Notes: generated by a model from the letters alone, not told the origin. Numbered from the stretch's first letter, positions 1-12,288 are shown. The stretch: 59,119 nucleotides of DNA from Darksidea phi (GCA_030770425.1 JASJFT010000257.1:1-59119), one strand, 5' to 3'. Numbers and translations: made by a program.

Positions 1-75
<75 letters not shown>
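1..75. repeat. 75-base C homopolymer at the left edge
   Basis: Bases 1 to 75 are all C. It is not a fungal telomere, which would read as TTAGGG or CCCTAA units. Together with the G-rich right edge and the homopolymers around the N gap, the likeliest explanation is a sequencing or assembly artefact at a contig end. Confidence 0.9.
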
Positions 76-363
76 TTCTTACATACCCCTCTGATCATTT
101 CTCCAGTGATATTGCTGCATCAACTATGCCCAAAAGTGGACGTCCCACTATGAGTACAAATACAATTCAGATTCGTTGTTTCGGAAAAAGACATTGATTA
201 ACGATTATAATACCTTCACTGACACCTCTCCACAACAGGAACACCGGTACAGAGCATTGCACTTTCCATAGAAGCCCGCTTAGGAACAATGCGCTTCCTT
301 CAGAAGATTGCGCGTTGAGACAAACCATAAAGGGGTTTCCTTTCGTAAAAAGAGGCATACTAG

Positions 364-2004
364 TTAAGCGTTTTCGCCAGTGACTCCCATTACTGCCTCG
401 GCATCTTTTAATCTATTTTCTGAGTCAAGCCCATATTGAGTTTCAAGGTGGGTTCGCAAGGGTACATGCTTCTCCACAGCCACTGCAACAAAACCAGACG
501 CGCCAAATGCAATGGCAGCGTACCAAACCGCTTTCAGTGCGGCTAGATAGACTTCAATGACTTCTGCCTTTGTTTTTGGTGGCAATGAACGAATAAAAGG
601 ACCCGTGGAAAGCTGGTAGGCTTGCCCGCCTGCAAGCCTAGCTCGAACGGCGCTGTCAGTGATCTTTACAGCGTACTTGTCAAATCGGTTGTTGAAAATG
701 ACGCTAGGAATAGTAATGCCCCAGACGAAACCAAAGCTACGGAGGAAGGAGTATACTCCTGTAGCAGTAGCAACGTCTTCCTCAGCCAATGAAGCTAGCA
801 CTGCAGGAAGCGTACTAGGAAGGATCATTGCTCTTCCAACAGCGTCGATAATCTGGAATGTTGCCCAGAACCCTTTGTGTGTGTTGCCCTTCAAAAGCGT
901 ATTAAGACCCGGTCCCAGCGTGCTAAGCGTAAATCCTAACAAGTGCAGCCCGCGGTATCGTCCGGTCTTGGACATTATAATTCCCGCAACTGCAGACCCG
1001 GGAATGAGGAGGAACATGAATGGCATAAAGTTGACGCCGGTTTGCATAAGTGAAGTGCCGCGCACCGCCATGAAGTAAACAGGCCAGAAGAAGCACACCA
1101 ATTGCAGTGCCACCGAAGTAATGAACATCATATAGAAAGCTGCCGAGGAGGTTCGGTTGCGAAACATCCTAGGAGGCACGCATGGGTTTTTACACTTCGT
1201 TTCGTAAGCGTGAAAGATCACGCATCCAATAGCGCCAACGATGAGCGGCGTAATGATTCTCCAGGACGACCATGGGTAGACCGTGCCGCCGTACACTAGG
1301 CCTAATAGTATCGCACAAATCGATCCAATAAAGATGACGTTTCCGGTCCAGTCAACCCGCGTGAACAATTGAGATAAGGTAACCTTGTGGCAACGGATGC
1401 GAAGGTAGACGAAAAGGATCGGTAGGACAACAGCACAAATCGGAAGGTTGATGTAGAAGCACCACCTCCAGTCTTTCTGGCCCAGTGCACCACCCACAAT
1501 GGGACCGGCGATTGCCCCGAGTGCGGCAACGGAGAGGACAATGCCCAAATAGGTCCCGCGCTCTTTTAAGGGAACAAGATCACACACGATCAATTCCACC
1601 ATAAGCATAATCCCGCCAGATCCAAGTCCCTGCACTGTTCGACCGGCTATCATAGTATTCGTGTCTTTGGCTCCTCCCGCGATACCGCTACCGAGCGCAA
1701 ATATCATCACCGTGATGATCATTGGCCATCGTCGACCGAATATGTCGCAAAGCTGAGCAAACGCAGGTTGAACGACCGTTTGTGCGAGAACAAAGCAATT
1801 AGCTATGCCCACATATTCGTCCTCGGAGGAAAGCGCTGTTGATATCTCTGGGAGCGCTATGGCGATGATCGATCCGTCGAGCGAGGATGTGAAGGCGATT
1901 AAACACAAAGAGAAAATTACTAGCCAGAATGCCAAACTTTTGGCTGTGGGCTCTCCTGGTGAAACCGGGTTGTCCGGTGGAGTGGGCTTGTTTTCGTCTG
2001 CCAT
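364..2004 (-). CDS. MFS multidrug/H+ antiporter, DHA2-like 14-TM family
   Basis: Plasma-membrane major facilitator transporter, 546 aa, single exon, with an ATG at 2004. After a short hydrophilic Pro-rich N-terminus the protein is hydrophobic throughout. Visible family motifs are the loop motif D-x-F-G-R-R after TM2 (near residue 90), antiporter motif C (AGPIVGG, near residue 165) and the following W-R-W-x-F-x-I-N-x-P. These fit the DHA2 family of drug:H+ antiporters, which export toxins, drugs or secondary metabolites by proton exchange. The substrate cannot be read from sequence. The gene is about 930 bp downstream of a P450 on the same strand, a pairing common in detoxification and metabolite clusters. 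No other biosynthetic backbone gene is seen, so a cluster is not established. Confidence 0.88.
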   Translation of the reverse strand: MADENKPTPPDNPVSPGEPTAKSLAFWLVIFSLCLIAFTSSLDGSIIAIALPEISTALSSEDEYVGIANCFVLAQTVVQPAFAQLCDIFGRRWPMIITVMIFALGSGIAGGAKDTNTMIAGRTVQGLGSGGIMLMVELIVCDLVPLKERGTYLGIVLSVAALGAIAGPIVGGALGQKDWRWCFYINLPICAVVLPILFVYLRIRCHKVTLSQLFTRVDWTGNVIFIGSICAILLGLVYGGTVYPWSSWRIITPLIVGAIGCVIFHAYETKCKNPCVPPRMFRNRTSSAAFYMMFITSVALQLVCFFWPVYFMAVRGTSLMQTGVNFMPFMFLLIPGSAVAGIIMSKTGRYRGLHLLGFTLSTLGPGLNTLLKGNTHKGFWATFQIIDAVGRAMILPSTLPAVLASLAEEDVATATGVYSFLRSFGFVWGITIPSVIFNNRFDKYAVKITDSAVRARLAGGQAYQLSTGPFIRSLPPKTKAEVIEVYLAALKAVWYAAIAFGASGFVAVAVEKHVPLRTHLETQYGLDSENRLKDAEAVMGVTGENA

Positions 2005-2931
2005 CCGCTCGGTTGTTGTGGCTGACAGCGGGTGAACGGTGATGGATGATAAAGGTTGTTGATCGAAAAGCCCACCGGGCCTGCTTTAAAATCGGTCATT
2101 GAAATTGCACTCAACAACCAAGGCGCTAAGAAGGGAGAGATGATGAGTTGGGTTTGCTACTAACCCCATGTGAGAGGGTTAATCTACAAAATGAAAGGCG
2201 GCTGAGTGCAGAGAAGAGTAGGGGTTACTCCTCCATGTGGCGTTGTCGCTGTGGATATTTTAATTACCATATTCCGGTAACCAAGCTACTGGGAAGTCAT
2301 GGGTTGAGTGCTTGGGCCGCCTAGCACAAGGATATATTAATACAAGGCAACGGTCACCCAAATGAGGAATAGCTCCTCCAATCAGGTCCGAACAGGATGT
2401 GGCCTTCCTCCTGAGGTATGATTGGCGAGGACCTGGATGCATATGCACATCCTTAGGCTCCGCGCACGGAAAACTAAAATTTAGTAGAGGTCCGTGTCAG
2501 ATAAGAACCACTAGAGCTATCAACAGCATCTTCTTTGGACTTCCGGACAATCCCCTAGTCAGCGTTTGTGTGACATTTTACAGTACTAGGGAGATAAAAG
2601 CTCTGGCTAACTTCTCTACGAGAGTATAGGTATCGAGATGTGAGGGTCATCGCAGAACCAGCTAATTTGCGGCATGACGTGAAATATGGAGTAACATAAG
2701 GGTATCCATCTTAAGTCAGTCGAAAGGCAATAGTCCCTGGGCTACGCAGGGGGGCGGGGGCTTCTGGATGATATGAAACGGGGATTTCCTCTTCTTTGTC
2801 TACCAACCGCTTATTAGACCTCCCTTTGGAGGCCATAACGATGTAGAGAACGCAAGAAAATTGTATATTAGCGTTGGTGTTAAACGTTGCGGCTAAGATA
2901 ATCTGCAAATCAAACTCTCGTGAAGACTTTC
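2005..2931. other. Intergenic region between P450 and MFS genes
   Basis: I see no gene here. It must hold the 3' end of the P450 transcript and the promoter of the MFS gene. ORFs in it are short and resemble no protein. Confidence 0.6.
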
Positions 2932-4722
2932 TCAGGCGAGAGTAACACGGCACGGATATCCATCCGCAGGATGTGCACCAGACCTGGATGTCTGATATGC
3001 TCTCTCACCTCGCACAGTCTTGTCATCATCTTTCTTCCATCCTATCCTCCTCGCTAACTTGGTGAGCGGCCCCTCACCTGCCAGCTTCATAGCATCCCAT
3101 TCATTATATGCAGGCGTTATATTGAACGCTCGAGCTGTTACGATTAGAGCAACGCGCATCTCATTATACACAAGAGTTTGCCCAATACAGTTGCGTGGTC
3201 CATGCTCAAACGGACGATATGAGCCAGATGTAATTGGAATATAGAGTTCATGTCCAGGTTCAACAAGGAAGCGTTCTGGGATAAACTCCAGCGGTCGCGG
3301 CCAGATACGCGGATTAACGTGTATGAAACGATGCATAATAGTAGCATTAAGGTGCTCCGTCGGAATAACATTCCCTCTTTTGTCGGTGATTGACACGCCA
3401 GCAATGCCTTCTCGCAGAGTGGATGCTGGAGGGTATAGACGAAGGGCCTCCTTGATTACCGCGAAAGTATAACGACATTGGTTCAAAAGGGCCGGGTTCT
3501 CTCTTAACTTTTTGGCAGCGTTTCCGGGACCAAAGATAGCGTCGTGTTCGGCCCGGAGTTTAGCAAGGACATTAGGATGCAGAGCAAGCATATGGTACGT
3601 ATAGACAATTCCGGTCGCCGTAGAGTCGTTTCCAGCGAAGATGAACAGACGAATCTGGTTCGCCGCAATTTGAGCAAATTCTTTATTGAGCTCCATGCTT
3701 TCGAAGGCTTTCTTGTCGTTTTCTTGTTGCTGTGTGATATATTCCTCCAGTGCCAATGCCACCACGGATTTTGCCTTTTTGAGTCGGCCAGAGTCACCGG
3801 CTGCTCTCTCTGTTTTCATTTCCTCAAATCGTTTCTGAAGCTCTCCGCGAATGAATAAGTCTACTTTTCGCCCGTGGTACCATTGCACAATCGGTCGGAG
3901 AGGATGGAGCAGTATGCGAGGATCCCAGAATGAATGCCAGTTCAGAATGGTGTTTAGGGCCTGTGAAACTTTATGCTCTGAACGCTGGTTGTCTAGATCT
4001 GTGTCCCTATATAGCGATCAAGTTAGGCTTAGTTGCTTTTCTGGGGATGCTGGGAGCCTTACAAGGTTGTTTTCGTGATGACATCCATAGTTAGACGAGT
4101 GGTCATGTCGTCTAGCGAGAAAATGCCACCGCCAACCCGTTCATGTAACTTTTCATAAAACACTTCCATTGAGTCGACAATACTAGGGACTAGGCTGAGC
4201 ATATGCGATGCACTAAAGCCTGGATTAAATAGAGATCTCCAAATCTTCCATTGCTCGTCGTTCATGGTAATTAAACTTGGCCCTCCAATAATTGGTCGAA
4301 ACGATTCCTGTTGGTCCCGAGGTTTTGGAAGGTGCTGGATTGAAGCTTGGGTAGCGATTTCGGGGCCCGAGATCATCAGTACCGGTTGGAATACTGGCCA
4401 GTAGTCCATTAAAAAGACCTCGGTATCTGCATGGTCATGGACAAGGTCTTCCATCGCCATATACACGTTGGCGTCAGGCGGCAAGCGTTTCAGTTTTTTA
4501 TCGAGGACTCGAAGGTGGCCGAACCACCAGCTCCACCCAGCAGGCATTGCCTATCGTGTTGTCAGTGTAGACTCACACCTTGATGCGGAGGCTTCAAATT
4601 ACCACTCCTTGTTTGCGCAATCGGTATATCCTCAAGCGCCGTTGGTAGCCGATGCACAGGAAGTAGACTACCGTGGGCACGATCAGCGCTACCATAGTAA
4701 CTATGAGTCTTGAGAATGTCAT
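2932..4722 (-). CDS. Cytochrome P450 monooxygenase, three exons
   Basis: Membrane-anchored haem-thiolate monooxygenase of 560 aa. Exons on the minus strand are 4722-4603, 4550-4063 and 4006-2932. Exon 1 encodes the N-terminal membrane anchor followed by a basic stretch. Its donor GTAATT is weak, but the join gives the expected anchor-to-Pro hinge (RKQGVAMP). P450 hallmarks: I-helix AGNDST (residues about 327-332), ExxR as EALR (389-392), PERF (446-449) and haem loop F-E-H-G-P-R-N-C-I-G with the haem-ligand Cys at about 476. The I-helix Ser-Thr replaces the usual Thr-Thr. Length and motifs are complete, so the gene looks functional. It resembles fungal P450s of secondary or xenobiotic metabolism (the CYP59-like group is possible). 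Substrate unknown. Confidence 0.88.
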
Positions 4723-6063
4723 GATCGCAATGATAGAAAGAACTGGGAGTTGGAAGCAGGACGACGGATGGACGATGGACGATGGACTAGAGGTCGAGAG
4801 TGTTTTCAGGATAACGTGGTATATTTATCGCCCAAATCCAATGTATGGTAGGGTGTAGGTGGGAAGGGTAGAGTGGCGTGGAAGCGAAATCGTGTTTGCT
4901 CAGTCCTGTGGCACCACACCCGGCTTTCAGTAAGCTCCGACCCACCGGTATGATTCAGCTCAAAAGGGGGGCAGGTTAAGAGGCTCAATATCAATTAAGG
5001 AGACCGTTCAATCGGGATATTGGCAATGCAACATGCGAAGAAAAGGCGGATAGTTACTTCGAAAAGAGGCAACTTGTTGAGCCGTGTTTAATATATCTTC
5101 GGGCTTGGCCGATGCAATGACGGATAAGATTATAATACTTTAAGGCACGATTGCGGCACGACCCAACAGCCAAGGTTGCCTAAGACACGGTACGTGTGGC
5201 GCTTAATATGAATATGCTAGGAGCGGGGTCCAACTGTTGCCAACCACTCTTATTGGCTGATAATCGTAGCGCATTTTTCAACCTTCTTTTTTTAAACACC
5301 AAGATTTCTTTCACCGTGGGAAGAGGTACCAGATTTTGCTAGCTTACACACAAGATGGGTTTCTACTCTCTTGAGTGTTCCGAGCTACGAAGACAGGTAT
5401 ATGAATGCAGACTTTATTGAGCAACTTCTTTAGCATTGTAGACGAGCGTGAGCCCAAGTCTGTACTCTGTGATGAACATTGCCACCATCCGTTATACCGA
5501 ACGAACTAAGTAGATGTGTTCCGATGCCAATGATGGGACCACGGGGGACGCATTGTCTATTTGCGCAACTTAGCAACCATGATTGCCGATTTGATTAATT
5601 TCAAGCCTCAAAGCTGGCACTCGCTCCGATATAATCGTGCTCATGCACGGGAAGCGTCATCATATGGGAGCCGCCCGCGTGCCCGCCCTATGCTTCCCTC
5701 AAAACAAGACAGCTAGCTAGCTTACAGTGGGATGCGCATGAACTGCGTCGCCGGTACAGTGCAAACAATAACAAGCCTCGCGACCGCTATATTGCATAGA
5801 GTGCTGAAATACTTCGCATGTTGAAAGCCGGCTCGGGGAGCCGCAGCTTTATCAGCCCCGACATACACCCCACTCACCCATATCGAGCATTCATATATTA
5901 CAGAATGCAGCGTCTACCGTACATTGGCAGCACTTCACCCTTTTTCAGCTGTGGCGCCAGTATAGTAATAAAGTCACCCGTGAAGATTTGGGAATGTATG
6001 TACAGATTCAGATTTCACTCATCCTACTCATGAAGGCTATGCAAACTTTCTCCATATACAGTG

Positions 6064-6118
<55 letters not shown>

Positions 6119-7009
6119 AAAGCAACACAAGTCTAGGGCAAAGGGGGAGGCTAAGCAACGGCATATACCGCGCAATCCTTATATATGCCGAGAAAATACC
6201 TTGTGATTTCATCGTTGTGGTCATACGCCTTTCATAGTCATAGAGTTCGAAGCCTTCACCGTGGATAGGGTAAGAGTGACCGCGGGAAGTCGGCGTCTTT
6301 GTAAACATGTTCTGATATGATCGGCATCGCTACTCCACCGTGTCATTTTCCAGGATCGTATACGCATACGCATCATCGTAATCGTCCTACAGCTGCTGAT
6401 GGAGGGCTAGTAGGAGGGTACTTAATACCCAACACTGGGGCGGCGCCTAAATATCACCACACAGAGCCCTGCTTTAGACGGATACTCCGCGACGAGAGGC
6501 ATAACGATCGATCAGTCGACTGTCTTGTATTTTCTGACAAAGGAGGCCTGGACGAAGAAGCTTCGTTGTCAATCGCAATGAGGTGCCTTCCGCCTAACCC
6601 TCTCACCTATAGTGATGTCGTGCGAATAGCAATACTCCAATTTTCGGAATATAAGAAGAGATGTACTGAAGCAGTCCTAAGAAACTTCATATTGGTTCCG
6701 TTCTACTATCAATTTTTCTAATATTATGGGAAAATAGGACCACCCTGTCGCCACATAACTCACGACCATTTGCTTTCCTCCGTATACACCCTGATGAATT
6801 GGCTCCGCTGCTTGGTCCCTAAGATTCTCCTTCCTACCTTTACCTGGCCTCATCGCGTCCTTGGGTCAGTCGAATTAGCCTCTTCGATTCCGCCATCGCC
6901 ACGACTTGTTCCTCGAATTATCCGTCAAATCTTTGGATTTATCCACCCGTACCTTCGCTCCTTATCCTATCACTACTGTGGCTAGGGCGGTATCCCTTTC
7001 GATAACCAA
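4723..7009. other. Gene-poor stretch with a long poly-A tract
   Basis: About 2.3 kb with no gene that I can support. It contains the P450 promoter at its left end and a 51-base A run at 6066-6116. ORFs are short and without family signals. It leads directly into the decayed phosphotransferase relic. Confidence 0.6.
6066..6116. repeat. 51-base A homopolymer
   Basis: An uninterrupted run of 51 A's. It could be the poly-A tail of an old retroposed sequence or an assembly artefact. No coding sequence recognisable as a retroelement precedes it. Confidence 0.85.
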
Positions 7010-7640
7010 ATTGCGCAACTGCTCTTCGGGCGGGTATCGAAATGGTCTGACGGCACGTGACTTTAAGAGGTCACGGCAACAATAGTTACACGGTCTGCCG
7101 GGTTTCCAGTGCCAAAGATTATTTCATACGGAGAGCATCCCAATATGCCCCATACACCAGTTTCAATTCTAATGACTTGTATACCGGGCAGAGACTTAGG
7201 CGATCCTAAGGTATACGAGTGAATGAATAATAAAGAGCGCGAGACGATTTCCGCTGAGCTACAGTGTATACTGCAAGTTATACGAGGTTGGTCTCATCTA
7301 TGGGGAGGAGAGAGTATCTGTTCAGTTTTAGAAACGGTAGTTAGAAAGTGTACATATCCCGGGACATTTAGTTAGGCCATGCGAGTCGGAATCCGAGTTT
7401 AATAATAACCTTTTCAGCACCGTTTCGGACCACAGTCTTAAGTTCCGGGACTTTTTCGAGGAGAAGCTGGCAGTCGCGAAAAGGCTACAGTCGATGCGCC
7501 ACGCGATTGTCTTCACGCATGGTGACCTTAAGCACGACAATATTACGATCTATAACGGCCATATCTCAGGATTCCTTGATTGGGAGTCTACAGGCTGGTA
7601 TCCAGAATTTTGAGAATTTACAACACCTCTACGGTTTGGT
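7010..7640 (+). pseudogene. Decayed APH-family phosphotransferase (kinase-like) gene
   Basis: Reading across frames gives a recognisable fungal aminoglycoside-phosphotransferase/choline-kinase-like domain. In order: an N-terminal lobe stretch (RVSKWSDGT), a Pro-Val-Pro-Lys segment, a segment PGRDLGDPKVYE ending at a TGA, a helix segment, then after a frameshift near 7345 the catalytic loop THGDLKHDN (about 7518-7545) and FLDWESTGWYPEF (7572-7610), again ended by a TGA where family members have Trp. At least three stops (TGA, TAG) and one frameshift break it. Several stops fit C-to-T changes on one strand or the other, as in repeat-induced point mutation, although single genes usually escape that process. 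Family members phosphorylate small molecules. This copy cannot. Confidence 0.75.
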
Positions 7641-8514
7641 CCTAGGGGCTTTTGGTGAAATAGTCTTATCTTAAGGCATGGCGAATCGAAGTACCTAGCG
7701 GAATTGGAGAGCGAAAAAAAGCTCTAACTCCTCTCACAGTTGATTCTCGGGTAGGGTAACGGATTACTAGTAGAGAGTGAGAGCTCAGGGAGCTTCGTAT
7801 TCGAATTCAGCCCTCAGAGAACCAATCACTCGCCAGAACATTGCTCGTTCTCACATTAGATATGTAGTAGGCGTTTAGAACTGCAGCTCGCATGCATAAG
7901 GGTGTGCGCGCCCTTGTCCTGCATTATCTCATCGAATGAGTAGCAGCCATCGCGTCGTCAAACTCGCGGAATAACTCAAAAAGGTGACATAAGAAGGTAT
8001 TTCGCTCCGAATACCTTAAAACGTAAGAAAGACGTTGAATCCAAAAGGGGTTACAGTCGTTGCCAAAGGCTCACGTCATGGCATGAGTGCGAGGGCAATG
8101 GCCCAAGCCTCATGCAGAGGGCGCGGCGCTGAGTAAATCTAAACGGGAAGTACCTTAATAAAATATAAAGAGGGGAATTTATTACTTAAGAAGAGGTAGA
8201 GTGGTAGTAGAAGAGTAAAAGGAATTAAGTATAAGCTAGTAGGCTCTTATACGCTATATACGCGATAAGGAGCGTAGGTATAACTCACAACCTATTAAAA
8301 CAGTACTATAGATACTGTAGATACTGTTCAAACTTAGAAAGCTATTACATTACTAGTACTTTGATACGTTATTGACCTACATGGCTGTGAATGCGTAAAA
8401 AGTCGGCGAGGCGCGCCACTCGCTTGCCATGTACGTTATCTGCATTAAGAATTCATGTCCCGAGAAGGCTTACTTGCTTATCTGGTTTGTCTTAATCACA
8501 TACCTCCTCCCTAA
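7641..8514. other. AT-rich degenerate intergenic DNA downstream of the subtilase
   Basis: No gene seen. It contains repeat copy A (7931-8028) and an AT-rich part at about 8150-8360 rich in TA dinucleotides, which resembles mutated transposon remains. Confidence 0.55.
7931..8028 (+). repeat. Dispersed repeat, copy A
   Basis: About 98 bp starting ATCGAATGAG and running through TCGTCAAACTCGCGGA to the ATACCTTA segment. It matches copy B (12191-12288, opposite strand) at roughly nine bases in ten and copy C (27253-27350) less well. Copies A and B form an inverted pair around the subtilase gene. It has no recognised coding content. Confidence 0.8.
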
Positions 8515-11483
8515 TCACGCCTTATACGTAAAACTAAACTCGATCGTCCTCATAACATCCCAATCTTCCTCCCGCTCTTCATTCCCAAATATCCTCAGTG
8601 CCATAACTCTAAAATTGTACCGTCCCTCGTCCACCACCGTCCCATCCGCTAGCAACCCATTGAACCAAGCCCGCACCCCTCCTCTCGTCATGTGCATCTG
8701 CGGCCACCCGGCCAAACTCCCTAGTACCTCTTCTCCGCTCAGGACATCCACACGCAGAACGCGTGTCCCGACCGTGGGACTGATGTACACGTTAGGCGTG
8801 GCCGACTCGTCGCCGCGGTCTGTGCGGGGAGGGTTCTTTGGATCCGGTCGGGGGATTATGTAGGAGCTGTTTGCAGGTGCGGGATTGTTAAAGTGTGCGA
8901 GGTAGACTAGGGAGGGCTGAAGGGCGGGAGTGGATCGCATGCTGCCAACAACACCGAGGTAGGGAACGTTGAGGGTATTGTTAGGGGAGGCGCTGCTCAG
9001 GGTGATGTAACCGCTGTATACGGGAAGTAGGGTCGCGTTAAGATTAGTGGGCGGCGTGCACGTAACCGTTATATTGGTGGAGCCGCCGGCTGGAACGGTG
9101 ATTTTACTCAGAGTATGTTAGTCAAGCGAAGAGATGCCGCTTTTGTGGTAGAGGCAGAGAAACAACATACTTGGAACTGAACTGGATATCGGCCCATTCT
9201 TCGACGATGGGATTAGGGAAGTAGCTCGCCCGCAGAACGTCGGGACCTGATTGCATGGTGTACATGGTGACAGCCTTTCGGTGGCCCAACTCGAAGACAG
9301 CGTCGGCGGATCCAGTATTGTACACGCTGAAAGTCTGGTTGCCGGCAAAGTGGTCGGTGTCGTTGAAGGATATGCTGTCGACGCTTACCTCGACGGTGGT
9401 GTGGGCAGCGTGCCAGACCTGGACGATTCCAGCGCCTTGCTGCGGCACTGGGGCGAGAATCTCGGGATGGGCCGTTCTGCCGTCGTGCCAGGCCAGCGGC
9501 TTCGAGGTCGATGTCAGAATTCGGCGCAGGCGCTTGGGGTCCAGCTTGCCGTACACTTCACCAAGTAGTGCGTAAACGCCTGATACCAGTGGCGTTGCTA
9601 GTAAGCTTTGGTCAGCAATTATTTTCTGTGTGATACAGGGGACTATACCCATGCTTGTGCCAGTCATGACGCGGTAGCTACCCATGGCCGTCGGATACGT
9701 GCTCAGGATATTCTCTCCTGGTGACACAAGCTGAGGAGTCATGCTAAGCTCCCAACTAGGGCCCCAGCTGGTCAATTCACCCGCAACATAGCCACCACTG
9801 ATATTATTCTCGAGCTCCTCGAGGTGGACTGTAGATGCATTGGCATTGGGAATTGTTACGGTGATAGTGGAGCCTTGTTCGAGCACAGAGAGCCAGTGCT
9901 CAGCCTGATATGGTACCGCCCTGGCTACGCCTTGGATACCGTCCGCGTAGACATACGGCTCGTCACGCATGGTCCTGGGGGTTGTAAGATGCTTATACGA
10001 ATAATAAGAAGGAATAAGGAGGGAAAGTTGACATACAAGTTATTCCGCTCATAGTAAATTAGAAACCGCCCACCCTTTGCCGCTATGTTGGCGCCCTGGT
10101 CTGGCGGATAACACCGCGTTGCTCGCGAGTCCGGAAACTCCAGTAGCACGATCCGTTGGCTCAAATCTGGGGTATTATCGGGTAATGGTTTACAGGCATT
10201 GTCTGCCCCAACGGCAGACCACAGCGGAAGTGTCACATCAGCAGCGAACGCGGGCACGCCCATCAAAAAACCAAAATCGGACGTGGTGTTAGTGTTGGTA
10301 GAGTTGGAGTCAGTTGTGTAAGAGCCTAGCTGAAGAAGAGCAGGGAACAGTGTGTTCAACACGGCTCCTGTGCCTGTGATGCTGTACCCCGTCGCCGGTG
10401 TGGAGGCATAGAACAGCCCCAGACCGCCGTCGTTGCCTTCAGATACTACAACTGGGATACCGGAATCGGCAATGCGGGATAAGACGACAGCCCGTGCATC
10501 CTGCGCCCAGCCAGAGGGACTGTTCGGGGGGTTAGCACTTAGAGCAATCAATGGGTTCTAGCGAACACGAACAAGCCGTTTGAATACGAAATAATGTCCG
10601 CCCCATCCTCAACCGCGCGGGCAAACGCCGCCAATTCGATCTCGACCGTCGACGTGGAGGTACATCCCCACATGCGGTAAGCGGCCAACTTGGCGCCGGG
10701 AGCAGCGCCCACGAAGCCATATTCATTATTCTCCAGCTGCGCGGCAATGGTACCTGCAACGTGGGTGCCATGTCCCACGCAGTTGTCCATTGGATCTTCA
10801 TCGGGCTCTGCCGGTCTCACGCCGGGCAAGAAGTTGTCTCCCGTGAAGTCGTATCCGACCTCTACCAGACATCCCGGGCCGAAGCAGCCGCCCAATGCCG
10901 GGTGCGTATAGTCGACGCCGCTGTCGACGATGGCGATGCGGAAGCCCTTGCCCGTCACTCCTTCTGCATGCAGCTTGTCGATCTGGGTCATGACATGGGG
11001 GGAGAAAGTGCGCTCAGTCTGAGTCTGGCGTTTGGCGCGCGCGTTCGGAGCGGTAGAAATTGCAGCATCCGGGACCTGTGGCTCATCCTGCACATCACGT
11101 CTGGTGATGCGCACTGGCCATATATTCCGGACTCGTGGCGCCGCTTGCATCCGGCGCAGAAATTGCCAGCCATCGGAGGCGCTCGAATTTGAACTTGAAC
11201 TCCGGATCTGGAACGAAATGCCCTTAAAGAAACGGAAGCTCAGATCCATGCGGGGCTCGACTTGCACGCCGTCGGCCACAAGCGATTCATAGAAGGCCGA
11301 TGGAGTGTCATTCTCATCGGCAAACTCGACGATGTACGCGCCGGGTAGAATGTCGCTTGTTTCTACCGTGTCGTTTGCTACTCTCGGTGCGTTTGCATTC
11401 GTAGCCCGGGTATGGATCGGCGTGGATAAGGCGACTTGCATGCCCAGGAGGGCTGCGATGGCACAAGAGACCCTCATCCTCAT
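8515..11483 (-). CDS. Secreted subtilisin-like serine protease (S8, PA-domain type)
   Basis: A 912-aa preproprotease. Exons on the minus strand: 11483-10573, 10519-10037, 9974-9649, 9597-9171 and 9106-8515. All joins keep frame. The ATG at 11483 gives a typical signal peptide; the longer open frame starts with TTG and was not used. An inhibitor-type prodomain precedes the catalytic domain. Catalytic residues are Asp187 (VDSGVD), His238 (GHGTHVAG) and Ser572 (GTSMATP, restored only by removing the 51-nt intron 9648-9598). The long His-to-Ser spacing includes a PA-like insert, and the C-terminus has beta-rich Fn3-like sequence with many Asn glycosylation sites. This fits the minor extracellular protease (Vpr-like) group that digests extracellular protein. 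The donors GTTCGT and GTATAG are non-ideal. The gene stands alone, bracketed by an inverted repeat pair. Confidence 0.88.
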
Positions 11484-12190
11484 GGCTGAGATTGTGAATG
11501 AAGAGGACGATGATGCGTGCAATTGACTGCAGCCATCGAGTCGTTAATAAATATACCATACCCAAGGCCATGGCGGCACGCGGCTCATGCAGTCATGTTT
11601 ATGCCGCACGGGGATAGAGCACGGCCAGAGTTACCCGATCTGCCCTTAGTGGAAGAGGAAAATAGAAACACAATAGTCAAGAAGAAAGATGTGGATTCGG
11701 CGTTCGATCTGTTTATTAACGAGGTCCGCTCTGTAATATCAAATATCGGCACCCATACCAGTTTTGGATTACGGCCGGGGAGCCGCCGGCCCCTTACCCT
11801 CACCAAGTCAGGACCTTGTTAAACTCCTTCACAGACTCCGGCGTGTCTTAAGAGATATTGTCCCGTGCCCTTAGCCATGGATCGCGAAATGCCCAACGTC
11901 GTCGACCTCTCTCCCCCTCGTTCGCATCCTTCATGGGCCTCATTCTACTACCCGTTTAGATTCCAATCCAGTAACGCGATTTTCAGTACAGTAAATTTTC
12001 CCCTAATATATAGACAGAGGAAAATTCCCAGATTAGTAGTTATTAAAAATTACTAGTTTTTAGGAGGAAACTTCCTCCTGGACTGAGACCAAAGAGCATA
12101 GTAGGTGTTAAAAATATTAAGGTAAAAATAAAATATATAAAATTCATTATTCTTCTAGACATGCCGTGGCGCGCCCTTTGGTTCCAACAA

Positions 12191-12288
12191 CAATGTGTTC
12201 TAAGGTATTCGGGACGAAATACCTTTTTGTGTCACCTTTTTGAGTTATTCCGCGAGTTTGACGACGCGATAGCTGCTACTCATTCGAT
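12191..12288 (-). repeat. Dispersed repeat, copy B (inverted relative to copy A)
   Basis: Reverse complement of copy A with few differences over about 98 bp. A GGCGCGCC octamer lies just outside it (near 12168-12177). The same octamer lies near 8409 and beside copy C near 27542, which suggests the real element is longer than the conserved core. Confidence 0.8.

Noticed and set aside
1..75. Poly-C as a telomere or centromere repeat
   Set aside because: Fungal telomeres are TTAGGG-type. A pure homopolymer at a contig end is better explained as artefact.
6024..6308. Frame with a poly-Phe run
   Set aside because: The Phe run is the poly-A tract read in reverse.
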